A DNA stretch of 64,000 nt from JBDHWG01 sp039810085. Lineage in GTDB: Bacteria; Chloroflexota; Anaerolineae; Epilineales; JAHCIE01. Position numbers and translations under genes: made by a program. Below are positions 16,809 through 26,183 of this stretch, in pieces. The notes beneath the pieces are model-generated. The model was not told the origin of the DNA, did not search any database, and saw only the letters and a list, made by a program, of their open reading frames with translations. Numbering within the stretch: the first letter of the stretch is position 1; the number at the start of each line of letters is the position of its first letter. The stretch lies in assembly GCA_039810085.1 (NCBI GenBank), contig JBDHWG010000020.1, positions 44,059 through 108,058 of the forward strand, given 5' to 3'.

Positions 16809-17900
16809 ATGTCCACATCCCGCAATTCCCTTCTCATTATGGCCGCCCTGGGTGTGCTGGTTGTCGCGCTCGTCGCCGGCATCACCGGCGGCATCGTCGG
16901 CTACGGCCTGGCGTCCGTCTTCGCGCCCAAGACCTCGGCGGTCCAGGTGTCCTCGCGCCCGGCCACTGCCTCGGCGCAGCTTCCGGCTCCCGCAGCCGCG
17001 CTGCCGGCCGGCCCCGCCGCGTCCGCATCCAGCGGCTCCAGCAATGACATCGTTGCTGCCGTCGCCAAGGTTAAGCCGGCCGTCGTGCGCATCGCCACCC
17101 AGATTGGCGAAGGCTCCGGCGTCATTGTCGACCAGGACGGCCACATCGTGACCAACAACCACGTCGTCGAGGGCGCGCGCCAGTTCCAGGTGCGCTTCGA
17201 CAACGGCGGCACGGCGAGCGCCCACCTCGTCGGCACGTACCCGGACTCTGACCTGGCCGTCATCCAGGTCGATGGCCCGGTGCCGGCCTACGCGACGCTG
17301 GGCGACTCGAACAAGCTCCAGGCGGGCGAGCGCGTCATCGCCATCGGCAGCGCCCTCGGCCAGTACACCAACTCGGTGACGACCGGCGTCGTCAGCGGCA
17401 CCAACCGCCAGCTCGGCGGCATCGCCAACCTCATCCAGACGGATGCCCCGATCAACGAGGGCAACTCCGGCGGCCCGCTCGTGAACTTGAACGGTGAGGT
17501 CATCGGCATCAACAGCATGGTGGAGCGCGGCCAGGGCCGCACTGGCCCGGCCGAGGGCCTGGGCTTCGCTATCCCCAGCGCCATCGTGCGCACGGTCGCC
17601 AACCAGCTCATCGCGGGCAAGCAGGTCGAGTTCCCCTACATGGGCGTGAGCCTGAAGGAAGCCGCCAACGGCTGGCAGATTGCCAGCGTCGAGCAGGGCG
17701 CTGGCGCGGCGCAGGCGGGCCTCCAGCCGGGTGACATCATTACCGCCGTGGACGGCATTGCCGTGAACCCGGAGACCTCGATCCAGGGCATCCTAGCGAA
17801 CCACACCGTCGGCGAGTCGGTGACGGTCAACGTTACCCGCAACGGCCAAAGCATCAGCCTGAACGTGCCTCTGAGCCGCCGCCCGGCGACGAGCGGCTAA
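16809..17900 (+). CDS. HtrA/DegP-type membrane-anchored serine protease with one PDZ domain
   Basis: 363 residues. N-terminal membrane anchor (about 8-38), an A/P-rich linker, a trypsin-like domain with His118 (TNNHVVEGA), Asp148 (DSDLAVIQVD) and Ser220 (NEGNSGGPL), and one PDZ domain at about 270-355. The ATG follows GGAGGATAAGC. This enzyme class degrades or cuts misfolded proteins outside the cytoplasmic membrane. Two PDZ-only anchor proteins and a secreted metalloprotease follow on the same strand. Confidence 0.93.
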   Translation: MSTSRNSLLIMAALGVLVVALVAGITGGIVGYGLASVFAPKTSAVQVSSRPATASAQLPAPAAALPAGPAASASSGSSNDIVAAVAKVKPAVVRIATQIGEGSGVIVDQDGHIVTNNHVVEGARQFQVRFDNGGTASAHLVGTYPDSDLAVIQVDGPVPAYATLGDSNKLQAGERVIAIGSALGQYTNSVTTGVVSGTNRQLGGIANLIQTDAPINEGNSGGPLVNLNGEVIGINSMVERGQGRTGPAEGLGFAIPSAIVRTVANQLIAGKQVEFPYMGVSLKEAANGWQIASVEQGAGAAQAGLQPGDIITAVDGIAVNPETSIQGILANHTVGESVTVNVTRNGQSISLNVPLSRRPATSG

Positions 17901-17927
17901 GCGTGTGAAAAACGTATTGTCTAGATA

Positions 17928-18692
17928 ATGGAGTACAAAGAAGTGACCCCCACACCACCTTCTAATCAACAAACCGGCGGCTTTCGTCTGTCGGGTCTCG
18001 TCCTCACGGGCATCATCATCCTGGCGCTCTTGTTCGGCCTGCTGCTCGGCGCGCTTCTTGGCGGCGTCGGCGGTTTCCTCGCCGGCCGCAACAACGCCCA
18101 GGCGAGCGCGGCCCTACTGCCCATTACGTCGCCCGCGTCCAGCAGCCCGTCGGGGCTGGCGGGCGGCGCGTCCGATTCGACGCAGCCGGGCGCTGGCAGC
18201 AGCCGCCAGACACCGTCCAACGGCAACACGATGCCGACGCAGCCGAACGGCTCGAACCCCCAGGCGCAGCCGGGGGGCACCAACCCGCAGGCGCCCTTCG
18301 GTGGGCGCGGCAGCCGCCAGACGCCCGGCAACAACACGACGCCGACCCAGCCGGACGGCAGCAACCCTCAGGCGCAGCCGACGCTCGGCGTCTACCTGGG
18401 CATCCGCTACACGACGCTGACCCCGGACGTGGCGAGCCAGCTCGGCGTCACCGACGTGCAGGGCGCGGTCGTCGGCGAGGTCGTGTCGGGCAGCCCGGCC
18501 GCGAAGGCGGGCCTCCAACCGATGGACGTTGTCACTGCCGTGGACGGCAAGCCCTTGAGCGACACGTACACACTGATCGACGCTTTGAGCGGCCACAAGC
18601 CCGGCGACAAGGTCCAGTTCACGGTCTGGCGCATGGGCCAGAGCGAGACGGTCGCGGTGACACTGGGCAGCCCGGCCGGCCGGAACCAGTAA
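17928..18692 (+). CDS. Membrane-anchored single-PDZ protein
   Basis: 254 residues. A membrane segment at about 20-50 (LTGIIILALLFGLLLGALLG), a long N/P/Q/T/G-rich linker (about 60-150) and one PDZ domain at about 152-248 (GAVVGEVVSGSPAAKAGLQP, VVTAVDGKPL). No protease domain. The anchor region is closely similar to that of the next gene, so the two are paralogues. It may recruit substrates or partners for the HtrA enzyme encoded before it. The RBS upstream of ATG 17928 is weak. Confidence 0.8.
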   Translation: MEYKEVTPTPPSNQQTGGFRLSGLVLTGIIILALLFGLLLGALLGGVGGFLAGRNNAQASAALLPITSPASSSPSGLAGGASDSTQPGAGSSRQTPSNGNTMPTQPNGSNPQAQPGGTNPQAPFGGRGSRQTPGNNTTPTQPDGSNPQAQPTLGVYLGIRYTTLTPDVASQLGVTDVQGAVVGEVVSGSPAAKAGLQPMDVVTAVDGKPLSDTYTLIDALSGHKPGDKVQFTVWRMGQSETVAVTLGSPAGRNQ

Positions 18693-18809
18693 GGGACACT
18701 GCCATACCTGGCAGTCGGGGGAGAGGAACAGGTACATGGGGCGAATTGCCCTGTGTACCTGTTTCCATTATACTGATTACCGAAACTCGCTAACATAGAG
18801 GAGGAACCT

Positions 18810-20063
18810 ATGGCTTCATCGCCTCCACCGGCCGAGACGGGGCGCGGGATGCGTCTCTCCGGGCTGGCCCTGACGGGCATCGTCATTCTCAGTTTGCTCA
18901 TTGGCTGCATGGCCGGCAGCCTGTTCGGGGGCCTTGGCGGCTTTCTGACCGGCCGCACGCTCGGCCAGCGCCAGGGCCAAGCGCTTCCGTCCGGCGCAGG
19001 CCCGGCTGCTACGGCGGCGCCAAGCCGCTCCGGCGGCGCGACGGCGACCCCCGGTCGCTCTGGCGCTACGGGCCAGGCAACACCGCAGGCGCAGCCGACG
19101 CGGCCCGCCGGTGCGCCGACACGACCTGCGGGCGCGGCTACGCCGTCGAGTGGCGCGGCTCCCTCGGGCGCGACGCCCCGCGCCCCGCAGCCGGCGACAG
19201 CGTACCTCGGCGTTCGCTACAACATGCTGACGCCGGATATCGCCGCACAGGCCGGTATCACAGTCACCCAGGGCGCAATCATCGGCGAAGTCGTGCCGGG
19301 CAGCCCGGCGGAGCAGGCGGGCTTGCAGCCAATGGACGTCATCACCGCTGTGGACGGCAAGGCGCTCGACGACACCTATGCCCTGGCCGACGCGATCAGC
19401 GGCCACAAGCCGGGCGACAAGATTAACCTGACGGTCTTCCGCGACGGCCAGACCGTGCCGCTGACGGCGACTCTCGGCCAGCCGCCCGCCGGTGGCGTGC
19501 CTGCCCCTGGTGGCCCGGGCGCAGCGCCCGCGACACCGGGCGCGCCCAGTACGCCCCGAACGCCGGCGAGTGGTCAGCCGTCCAGCGCGACACCGGCGGC
19601 GACACCCCGAACGCCGGCGAGTGGTCAGCCGTCGGGCGGCGCGACGCCGCAGGCGACACCACAGGCCGCGCCGCGCACGTCGCCATCGCCGACGCCCCGG
19701 CGCTCTAGCCTGGTGACGCCGGCGCAAGACGGCGGCGCGTATCTTGGCGTGCAGGCCACCGCCGTCCCGGCCGACGTAGCCCAGACCAAGAAGCTCACCC
19801 CCGGCCAGGGTGCGCTCGTCGCATCGGTGATCCCGGCCAGCCCGGCCTTCATGGCGGGCCTGTTCGACGGCGACATCATCCTCGCCGTCAACAAGACGCC
19901 GGTGGACGAAGTCCACAGCCTGACGACGCTCCTGTCGCCCCACAAGCCGGGCGAGAAGGTGACGCTGACGGTCATCCACAGCGACGGCAAGAAGAGCGAC
20001 GTCGCCATCACCCTCGGCACGCGCTCGGCCCAGTTCAACCAGGGCAAGCCGGGTCTGCCCTGA
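18810..20063 (+). CDS. Membrane-anchored protein with two PDZ domains
   Basis: 417 residues. Membrane segment at about 12-48 (SGLALTGIVILSLLIGCMAG), a low-complexity linker, PDZ 1 at about 130-228, a second linker with the repeat TPRTPASGQPS occurring twice, and PDZ 2 at about 305-405 (GALVASVIPASPAFMAGLFD). ATG follows GAGGAGGAACCT. Paralogue of the single-PDZ gene upstream with an added domain. No catalytic domain seen. Confidence 0.82.
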   Translation: MASSPPPAETGRGMRLSGLALTGIVILSLLIGCMAGSLFGGLGGFLTGRTLGQRQGQALPSGAGPAATAAPSRSGGATATPGRSGATGQATPQAQPTRPAGAPTRPAGAATPSSGAAPSGATPRAPQPATAYLGVRYNMLTPDIAAQAGITVTQGAIIGEVVPGSPAEQAGLQPMDVITAVDGKALDDTYALADAISGHKPGDKINLTVFRDGQTVPLTATLGQPPAGGVPAPGGPGAAPATPGAPSTPRTPASGQPSSATPAATPRTPASGQPSGGATPQATPQAAPRTSPSPTPRRSSLVTPAQDGGAYLGVQATAVPADVAQTKKLTPGQGALVASVIPASPAFMAGLFDGDIILAVNKTPVDEVHSLTTLLSPHKPGEKVTLTVIHSDGKKSDVAITLGTRSAQFNQGKPGLP

Positions 20064-20078
20064 GGCAGAGGAGTTTTC

Positions 20079-22217
20079 GTGCAGCGTTCCCGCGTTCCCT
20101 TTATTATCGGCGTCGCCGTCGTCCTCGGTGTGTGTGTGCTGTGCGCGGCCCTCGGCGCCCTCTGGTACACCGTCCCGCGCGTGGTCACCGCCGTCCTTGG
20201 CCCGGAGGCGACGGTCGCCGTCGAGGCCCCGGCGGGTTTGAAACCCACGACGACACCCGCCCTCGCCGCGCCTCCCACAACCCCGCCATTCGACGCGCCT
20301 ACGGCGCTGCCCGCGACACCGCTCTCGGCGCCGGGCTACCCCGCTCCAGCGACGCCGGCTGCGCCCGACCTGCGTCCCACTGCGCCGTCCGCTCAGGCGG
20401 CGCCCGCTCCCGCGCCGAGCCTCACGCCCGCGCCGGATATCGTCGAAAAGCTGGCGAGCGCCCAGCCCCCGTCCCGCGACCTGTTCACCCTGACACAGCA
20501 GCTCAAGAAGGTCAAAGGCCCGATTCCGCGCGTTGTCCGCAAGACGCCGGAGGCGCACAAGGTCGGCGACAAGGCCCAGTTCTGGGTCAACGACCAGGAC
20601 CAGAACAAGTACTACCAGGTCACGGCGACGCTGCGCTATATCGCCCCCAACGTTTATATGTGGGTCGAGGACGGCGTGGACGCCAGCGACGACGCCATCA
20701 AGCGCTCCGCCGACATCTTCTCCAGCAAGATTTACCCGACGGACCGCAAGATTTTCGGCGAGGAGGCGTCACCCGGCATCGACGGTGACAAGCGCCTCTA
20801 CATCCTCAACGGCCGAATTCCCGGCTCCCATGTCGGCGGCTACTTCTCCAGCGCCGACACGTACCCTACGGCGGTCAACCAGTACAGCAACCAGCACGAG
20901 ATGTTCTACATCAACACCGCCGCCTTCCCCATCGGCTCGACGACGTACGAGGCGACCCTGGCGCACGAGTTCCAGCACATGATCCACCAGAACCACAACG
21001 TGCGCCAGACGAGCTGGATCAACGAGGGCTTCTCGGAGCTGGCCGCGCAGCTCAACGGCTACGGGCCGTCGCAGCACCTGCGCTCGTTCCTGGCGAACCC
21101 GAACCTCCAGCTCACCGCCTGGGCCGAGCCGCCCAACCAGTATGCCCACTACGGCGCGGGCTACCTGTTCGCCGCCTACCTCTACGACCGCTTCGGCGCC
21201 GACCTCATCAAGGACGTGGTCGCTGACCAGGGCGTGGGTATCACGACCATCGAGGATGTTCTTAAGAAGCGCAACACCGGCCTGACGTTCGAGACTGTGT
21301 TCCAGGACTGGCTAGTTGCCAACTACCTGGACAACCCGAAGCTGGCGGATGGCCGCTACGGCTACCCGGACGTTCAGACGCGGCTCCCCACAGCGGCAGA
21401 CCTGGCGCCTGGCGACAAGCACGACGGCGACGTGGTGGAGTATGGCGCGCAATACTTGCGGCTGACCGGGCAGAAGCCGCTGAGCGTTCACTTCGCGGGC
21501 CGGACGGTCACGCCGCTCATCCCAACAACGGCGCACAGCGGCGAGACCATGATGTGGTCGAACCGAGGCGACAACATGGCGTCGAGCATGACCCGCGCCT
21601 TCGACCTGACCGGCCTGAAGAATGCGACGCTCCAGGTCGCCGCGTGGTACGACATCGAGGAGGATTGGGACTACGCCTACACCGAGGTCTCGACGGACAA
21701 CGGGCAGACGTGGGACCTGCTCAAGACGACGCACGCCACGGACACGAACCCCAACGGCAACGCCTTCGGGCCGGGGCTGACGGGGCAGAGCGCCGACAAG
21801 AATAACCCGCAGTGGGTCGAGGAAAGCGCCGACCTGACGCCCTACGCCGGCAAGAAGATCCTTATCCGCTTCCAGCACATCACCGACGACGCCGTGAACC
21901 TGAACGGCTTCGCCGTGGACGACATCCGCATCCCGGAGTTGAAGTACAGCGAGGACTTCGAGAAGGGCGATGGCGGGTGGAAGCTCGACGGCTGGGTGCG
22001 GACGAACGGCGTTGTGCCACAGCGCTACCTGGTGCAACTCATCGAAAGGCGCGGCGATACCCCGACGGTGCGTGCCATCCCGGTCGGGGCCGACGGCCGC
22101 GCCGACTTCACCGTCGACGGCATGGGCACAGACTTCAACGAGGCCATTCTGGTCGTGGCAGGCGCTGCCCCGGTCACGACTCAGACAACGACGTATAGCG
22201 TTCAAGTAGACCCATAG
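20079..22217 (+). CDS. Secreted or anchored zinc metalloprotease, immune inhibitor A (M6)-like
   Basis: 712 residues. N-terminal membrane segment (about 5-27), a P/A-rich linker to about 125, a peptidase domain with HEFQH at 296-300 and a downstream Glu in NEGFSELAAQ as probable third ligand, then a C-terminal beta-rich region (about 480-640) with YTEVSTDNGQTWDLL and FQHITDDAVNLNGFAVDDI, as in the carbohydrate-like domains of M6 proteases. GTG start at 20079 with AGGAG upstream. It ends the envelope proteolysis cluster, 15 bases after the double-PDZ gene. Confidence 0.85.
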   Translation: MQRSRVPFIIGVAVVLGVCVLCAALGALWYTVPRVVTAVLGPEATVAVEAPAGLKPTTTPALAAPPTTPPFDAPTALPATPLSAPGYPAPATPAAPDLRPTAPSAQAAPAPAPSLTPAPDIVEKLASAQPPSRDLFTLTQQLKKVKGPIPRVVRKTPEAHKVGDKAQFWVNDQDQNKYYQVTATLRYIAPNVYMWVEDGVDASDDAIKRSADIFSSKIYPTDRKIFGEEASPGIDGDKRLYILNGRIPGSHVGGYFSSADTYPTAVNQYSNQHEMFYINTAAFPIGSTTYEATLAHEFQHMIHQNHNVRQTSWINEGFSELAAQLNGYGPSQHLRSFLANPNLQLTAWAEPPNQYAHYGAGYLFAAYLYDRFGADLIKDVVADQGVGITTIEDVLKKRNTGLTFETVFQDWLVANYLDNPKLADGRYGYPDVQTRLPTAADLAPGDKHDGDVVEYGAQYLRLTGQKPLSVHFAGRTVTPLIPTTAHSGETMMWSNRGDNMASSMTRAFDLTGLKNATLQVAAWYDIEEDWDYAYTEVSTDNGQTWDLLKTTHATDTNPNGNAFGPGLTGQSADKNNPQWVEESADLTPYAGKKILIRFQHITDDAVNLNGFAVDDIRIPELKYSEDFEKGDGGWKLDGWVRTNGVVPQRYLVQLIERRGDTPTVRAIPVGADGRADFTVDGMGTDFNEAILVVAGAAPVTTQTTTYSVQVDP

Positions 22218-22237
22218 CCAATGTCAAGGAGGACATG

Positions 22238-23881
22238 ATGCTCGGGCAAATGATGGATTACCAACTTACCCTGACGTACATGCTCGATCGGGCGCGACGC
22301 CTGTTCCCCAACAAGGTCGTCTCGACCAAGATACCCGGCGGCATGGAGCGCATGACCTATGCCCAGATCGCGGAGCGCGTCGCGCGCCTCGCCAGTGCGT
22401 TGGAGCGACTGGGCATCAAGCGCGGCGAGCGCGTGGCGACGTTCGCCTGGAACAACAACCGCCACCTGGAGCTGTACTTCGCCGCGCCGTGCATGGGCGC
22501 CGTTCTGCACCCGCTCAATATTCGCCTGTCGGCTGACCAGGTCGCCTTCATCGCGCAGCACGCCGATGACCAGGTCATCTTCGTCGACCCGACCCTGCTC
22601 CCACTGGTTGAGAAGTTCGCCCCGTCGCTCAAGAATGTCCGCTTCTACGTGATCATGGGCGACAAGGTACCGGAGAACACGACGCTGGGCCCGGTCTACG
22701 CCTACGAGGACCTTGTCGCCAGCGGCGACCCGAACTTCGCCTGGCCGCAGCTCCAGGAGGGGGACGCCGCCGCGATGTGTTACACGTCGGGCACGACCGG
22801 CAACCCCCGCGGCGTCGTCTACTCCCACCGCGCCATCTTCCTGCACACGATGGGCCTCGGCATGGCCGACAACTTCGGCATCACCGAGCGCGACGTGTTC
22901 ATGCCCGTCGTCCCGATGTTCCACGTCCTGGCCTGGGGCACGCCGTTCGTCGCCACGATGCTCGGCGCGACCGTGGTCTTCCCCGGCCAGTTCCTGACGC
23001 CGCCCGACCTGGCCGATTTGATCCAGGCCGAGCACGTGACGCTCGCCGCCGGCATCCCGACGCTGTGGATCGGCATGACCCAGGTGATGGACCGCGAGCC
23101 GCGCGACTTGAGCAGCCTGCGGGCTATCATCGCCGGCGGCGCGCCCGTGCCGAAGTCACTCATCGAGACGTACGAGAAGAAGTATGGCGTGACGATGGTG
23201 CAGGGCTGGGGCATGACCGAGATGTCACCCGTCGGCGCGATGAGCCACCTCAAGAGCTACCAGGTGGGCCTGCCGCCGGAGCAGCGCTATGCCCTGCGCG
23301 CCCGAACCGGCCGCCCGGTGCCCGGCGTCGAGGTGCGCGTCGTGGACGAGGAGGGTCACGAGCTGCCGTGGGACGGCGAGGCTGTCGGCGAGCTTCAGGT
23401 GCGTGGGCCGTGGATCGTCGGCAGTTACTACAACGACGAGACGTCGACGGAAGCGTTCCAGGATGGCTGGTTCCGCACCGGCGACGTGGTCAACATCGAC
23501 TCCGAGGGCTTCATCCAGATCGTGGACCGCATCCGGGACCTGGTCAAGAGTGGTGGGGAGTGGATCTCCAGCGTCGAACTTGAAAACGCCCTCATGGCGC
23601 ACCCCAAGGTCCTGGAGGCGAGCGTCGTCGCCATCCACCACCCCAAGTGGCTGGAGCGTCCGCTGGCATGCGTCGTTCCCAAGCCGGAGCACAAGGACAG
23701 CCTGACCAAGGACGAGCTGTACGCCCACCTGGAGACGATGTTCCCGAAATGGTGGATGCCGGACGACATCGTGTTCATCGAGGCCGTGCCGAAGACGAGC
23801 GTGGGTAAGTTCGACAAAAAGGTGTTGCGCGCCCAGTTCGGCGACTACCACGCGCCGGAGGAAGCGGCGGTCGAAGGCTAA
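22238..23881 (+). CDS. Long-chain fatty-acid--CoA ligase (AMP-binding family)
   Basis: 547 residues. The AMP-binding signature CYTSGTTGNPRGVVYSHRA, then GWGMTEMSP, WFRTGDVVNIDSEGFIQIVD and the C-terminal catalytic lysine region PKTSVGKFDKKVLR are all present, so it should be active in forming acyl-CoA through an acyl-AMP. The start at 22238 is chosen because AGGAGG lies five bases upstream; an adjacent ATG at 22235 is too close to it. Cytoplasmic. It is downstream of the metalloprotease gene but functionally separate. Confidence 0.93.
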   Translation: MLGQMMDYQLTLTYMLDRARRLFPNKVVSTKIPGGMERMTYAQIAERVARLASALERLGIKRGERVATFAWNNNRHLELYFAAPCMGAVLHPLNIRLSADQVAFIAQHADDQVIFVDPTLLPLVEKFAPSLKNVRFYVIMGDKVPENTTLGPVYAYEDLVASGDPNFAWPQLQEGDAAAMCYTSGTTGNPRGVVYSHRAIFLHTMGLGMADNFGITERDVFMPVVPMFHVLAWGTPFVATMLGATVVFPGQFLTPPDLADLIQAEHVTLAAGIPTLWIGMTQVMDREPRDLSSLRAIIAGGAPVPKSLIETYEKKYGVTMVQGWGMTEMSPVGAMSHLKSYQVGLPPEQRYALRARTGRPVPGVEVRVVDEEGHELPWDGEAVGELQVRGPWIVGSYYNDETSTEAFQDGWFRTGDVVNIDSEGFIQIVDRIRDLVKSGGEWISSVELENALMAHPKVLEASVVAIHHPKWLERPLACVVPKPEHKDSLTKDELYAHLETMFPKWWMPDDIVFIEAVPKTSVGKFDKKVLRAQFGDYHAPEEAAVEG

Positions 23882-23892
23882 CGCCGGCAGCG

Positions 23893-24075
23893 GCGCAGAG
23901 TTCAGACACCGATTTCAATCGGTGGCCCGCTCGAGGACAGCCGGCGGCGCAGACTCGAAGTCTGCGCCTGATGAGGGAAAGCCTGCCTTGGCAGGCTGGG
24001 ATGGGGGACGACGCCCGTAAGCCAGCCTGCTTCAAGCAGGCTTCGCCGTTCAGACACCGATTTCAATCGGCGGCA
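23893..24075. repeat. Cluster of short palindromic repeats
   Basis: Several small palindromes are packed together: CGATTTCAATCG (twice), CAGACTCGAAGTCTG, AAGCCTGCCTTGGCAGGCT and AGCCTGCTTCAAGCAGGCTT. Related motifs recur at 40135-40280. No gene is visible; this and the following repeat fill the gap up to the topoisomerase stop. Confidence 0.7.
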
Positions 24076-24089
24076 CGGCCCGACGGAAT

Positions 24090-24163
24090 GAACCACGGAA
24101 GGCACGGAAGACACGGAAAATGGGCTTCCCCTTCCGTGTCTTCCGTGCTTTCCGTGGTAGACC
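24090..24163. repeat. Inverted repeat, CCACGGAAGGCACGGAAG family
   Basis: CCACGGAAGGCACGGAAGAC and GTCTTCCGTGCTTTCCGTGG form a hairpin with a short AT-containing loop. Copies at 48105-48180 and 60518-60604. It overlaps the end of the topoisomerase transcript and might act as its terminator. Confidence 0.7.
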
Positions 24164-24165
24164 TC

Positions 24166-25299
24166 TTACGCAGCGCAGTCTTCCAGGAAGCCAAGCAGGG
24201 CGCGCTCTTCGGGGCGCAGCCCTGCCACGGGGACGCCCTCGGCCTTGGCGTGGCGCTCCAGGATGTCGCGCAGCGTCCCGTCCATGTACGCCTGGATGAC
24301 GTTGGGGTGGATGTAGCTCTTGCGGCACACGGCGCGGGTGTTGCCGAGCGCCCCCGCCACGTTGTCTATTGCCTGGACGACAACCTTCTTCGCCGCCGTC
24401 TGCGACTTCGACGGTTCCTGCTGCCACAATGCCTCGGCCGCCAGGATCGTCCCTGCCCAGGTGCGGAAGTCCTTCGCCGTGAAGTCCTCGCCGGTGATTT
24501 CCTTCAGGTAGGCGTTGACATCGCCGGAGCTGATGGACAGCGTCTCGCCGTTCTCGTCGAGGTATTGGAACAGGCGCTGGCCAGGCAGCTCCTGGCAGCG
24601 TTTTACGATGCTCGCCAGGCGGCGGTCCTTGATGTCGATCTGGTGGTCCTTGCCGCTCTTGCCGCGAAACTCGAACTCAACCTTCGTGCCCGTGATGTTG
24701 ACATGCTCGTCGAGCATCGTCGTCAGACCGTAGGAGTTGTTCTTCGTCGCGTACTCGTCGTTGCCGACGCGGATGTGCGTCTCTTCCAGCAGCCGCACGA
24801 CCGCCGCCAGCACCTTCTGCTTGGGCAGGCCGGACCGCGCCAGGTCGTGCTCGACGCGCTCACGAATGTGGGGCAGGGCGTGGCCGAAGAGGATCATGCG
24901 CGTGTACTTTGTCTCGTCGCGCGCCTCGCGCCAGCGTGGGTGGTAGCGGTACTGCTTGCGGCCCTTGGCGTCGCGGGCCGTCGCCTGAATGTGGCCGTTG
25001 GGGTTGGGCGAGATCCAGACGTCGGTCCAGGCGGGCGGGATGGCGAGGGAGCGCAGGCGCTTCAGCTCGCTGGCGTCCTTGATGGGCTTGCCGTCGAGGC
25101 CGATGTAGCTCCAACTCTTGCCGGCGCGCTTGCGGCGGATGCCCGGCTCGTCGTCGGAAACATACTCTAGCCCCGCTGCCTCAGCGGCCTGCACCGGGTC
25201 GGTAATCAACTCCGGCAAGCGCCGCTTGCGCCCGACGCGCGCTTTGCGTCCTGCTCCCTTCCCCGTCTCCGCGTCTCCCCTTGTTTGCCTCACCGCCAT
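24166..25299 (-). CDS. DNA topoisomerase IB (poxvirus-like)
   Basis: 377 residues. The start of the core, DDEPGIRRKRAGKSWSYIG, SLAIPPAWTDVWISPNPNGH and RDAKGRKQYRYHPRWRE are hallmarks of bacterial TopIB. The catalytic tyrosine is Tyr329 in RKSYIHPNVI, with the upstream FRTWAGTILAAEAL region present. It relaxes supercoils through a 3'-phosphotyrosine link. The first 25 residues are basic and poorly conserved; the start is taken at ATG 25299. Single gene. Confidence 0.93.
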   Translation of the reverse strand: MAVRQTRGDAETGKGAGRKARVGRKRRLPELITDPVQAAEAAGLEYVSDDEPGIRRKRAGKSWSYIGLDGKPIKDASELKRLRSLAIPPAWTDVWISPNPNGHIQATARDAKGRKQYRYHPRWREARDETKYTRMILFGHALPHIRERVEHDLARSGLPKQKVLAAVVRLLEETHIRVGNDEYATKNNSYGLTTMLDEHVNITGTKVEFEFRGKSGKDHQIDIKDRRLASIVKRCQELPGQRLFQYLDENGETLSISSGDVNAYLKEITGEDFTAKDFRTWAGTILAAEALWQQEPSKSQTAAKKVVVQAIDNVAGALGNTRAVCRKSYIHPNVIQAYMDGTLRDILERHAKAEGVPVAGLRPEERALLGFLEDCAA

Positions 25300-25319
25300 G
25301 TGGTTCCTGCTTTCACGCG

Positions 25320-25370
25320 TCCCTCACCCCCTGGCCCCCTCTCCCAGGACGGGAGAGGGGGAAGTGAGAA
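25320..25370. repeat. Interspersed repeat, CTCTCCCAGGACGGGA family
   Basis: CCCCCTCTCCCAGGACGGGA continuing into GAGGGGG forms a compact hairpin upstream of the topoisomerase gene. Copies at 6179 and 10711. Confidence 0.65.
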
Positions 25371-25466
25371 GAGAGATATCCTCTTGCCACGTACAACCTT
25401 TTCCTCCCATAAGCAAAGGCTATACCAGGAGCGCGCGACGACTCATTCTACGCTGGCATCTGCGCC

Positions 25467-25472
25467 TATAAT
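25467..25472 (+). promoter_or_regulatory. -10 box abutting the CPBP start codon
   Basis: TATAAT ends six bases before ATG 25479, so transcription would begin at or next to the start codon and the mRNA would be leaderless. No ribosome site is present. The -35 region is weak. Confidence 0.5.
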
Positions 25473-25478
25473 ATCCGC

Positions 25479-26183
25479 ATGTTGTGGATTCTCTTCACCC
25501 TTCTGCTCACCGCGGCCCTGGCGTATTTCAGCTATCGCAGCGCGCAGGTCCTCCCCTATCTCCCGCCGGATACTAACGTCCTCCTGTCGCTGCCGGACGT
25601 CATCGTCCGGCTGGCTGTCGTTCTCATCTGCATCGGCCTGGGGGTGTGGAGCGGAGCGGGGGCGGCGCGTCTTGGCTGGGTGTGGGACAATGCGGCGCGC
25701 GATATCGCCATTGGCGCGGGCATCGGTCTGCTGGCCCATCTCGTGCTCTACCCGGCGACTGTCTGGGCGGCGCGGCGTCTCGGCTCGCGCGCCTACTCGC
25801 CCCTTATCCTCCAATACGTCCTGCCGCGCACGCGCCGTCAGTGGCTCCTGGTGCCCCTCGCCTTCGTCGTCGCCGTGCTGCTGGAGGAGATGCTGTTCCG
25901 CTCGCTGCTCGTCGGCGCGATGAGCCAGGTCGCGCCCGCGCTGCTCCTCGCCGTCGTCGGCGCGGCCGTGTTCGGCTCGATGCACCTGCCCCAGGGCTGG
26001 CTCGGCGCCGTCGTGTCCGGTGTCATCGGCTTCGGCTTAAGCGCGCTCTTCCTGGCGAGTGGAACATTGCTCGTCCCCTTTGCCGCCCATTACACCTTCA
26101 ATCTGGCCCAGATCGTCCGCGCCGCGCGAGATCCGGGGGCAACGGGGGATATTTTCACACGTTCCGCGGCCAAAACCCCTTGA
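25479..26183 (+). CDS. CPBP family intramembrane metalloprotease
   Basis: 234 residues with about six to seven membrane spans. The CPBP (Abi) motifs are present: the Glu pair at about 135-136 in LLEEMLFRSLL, the histidine motif in FGSMHLPQGW and the last one in LVPFAAHYTFN. This family includes CAAX-prenyl-type and glutamic intramembrane proteases and bacteriocin-immunity proteins. Its substrate is unknown. The start fits a leaderless transcript from TATAAT at 25467. The stop overlaps the next promoter. Confidence 0.87.
   Translation: MLWILFTLLLTAALAYFSYRSAQVLPYLPPDTNVLLSLPDVIVRLAVVLICIGLGVWSGAGAARLGWVWDNAARDIAIGAGIGLLAHLVLYPATVWAARRLGSRAYSPLILQYVLPRTRRQWLLVPLAFVVAVLLEEMLFRSLLVGAMSQVAPALLLAVVGAAVFGSMHLPQGWLGAVVSGVIGFGLSALFLASGTLLVPFAAHYTFNLAQIVRAARDPGATGDIFTRSAAKTP

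Noticed and set aside
16901..17263. Antisense frame within the HtrA gene
   Set aside because: Overlaps the catalytic domain region on the other strand and has no features of its own.
18816..20558. 580-residue antisense frame across the double-PDZ gene
   Set aside because: Arg/Ala-rich shadow; the plus strand has a clear PDZ protein.
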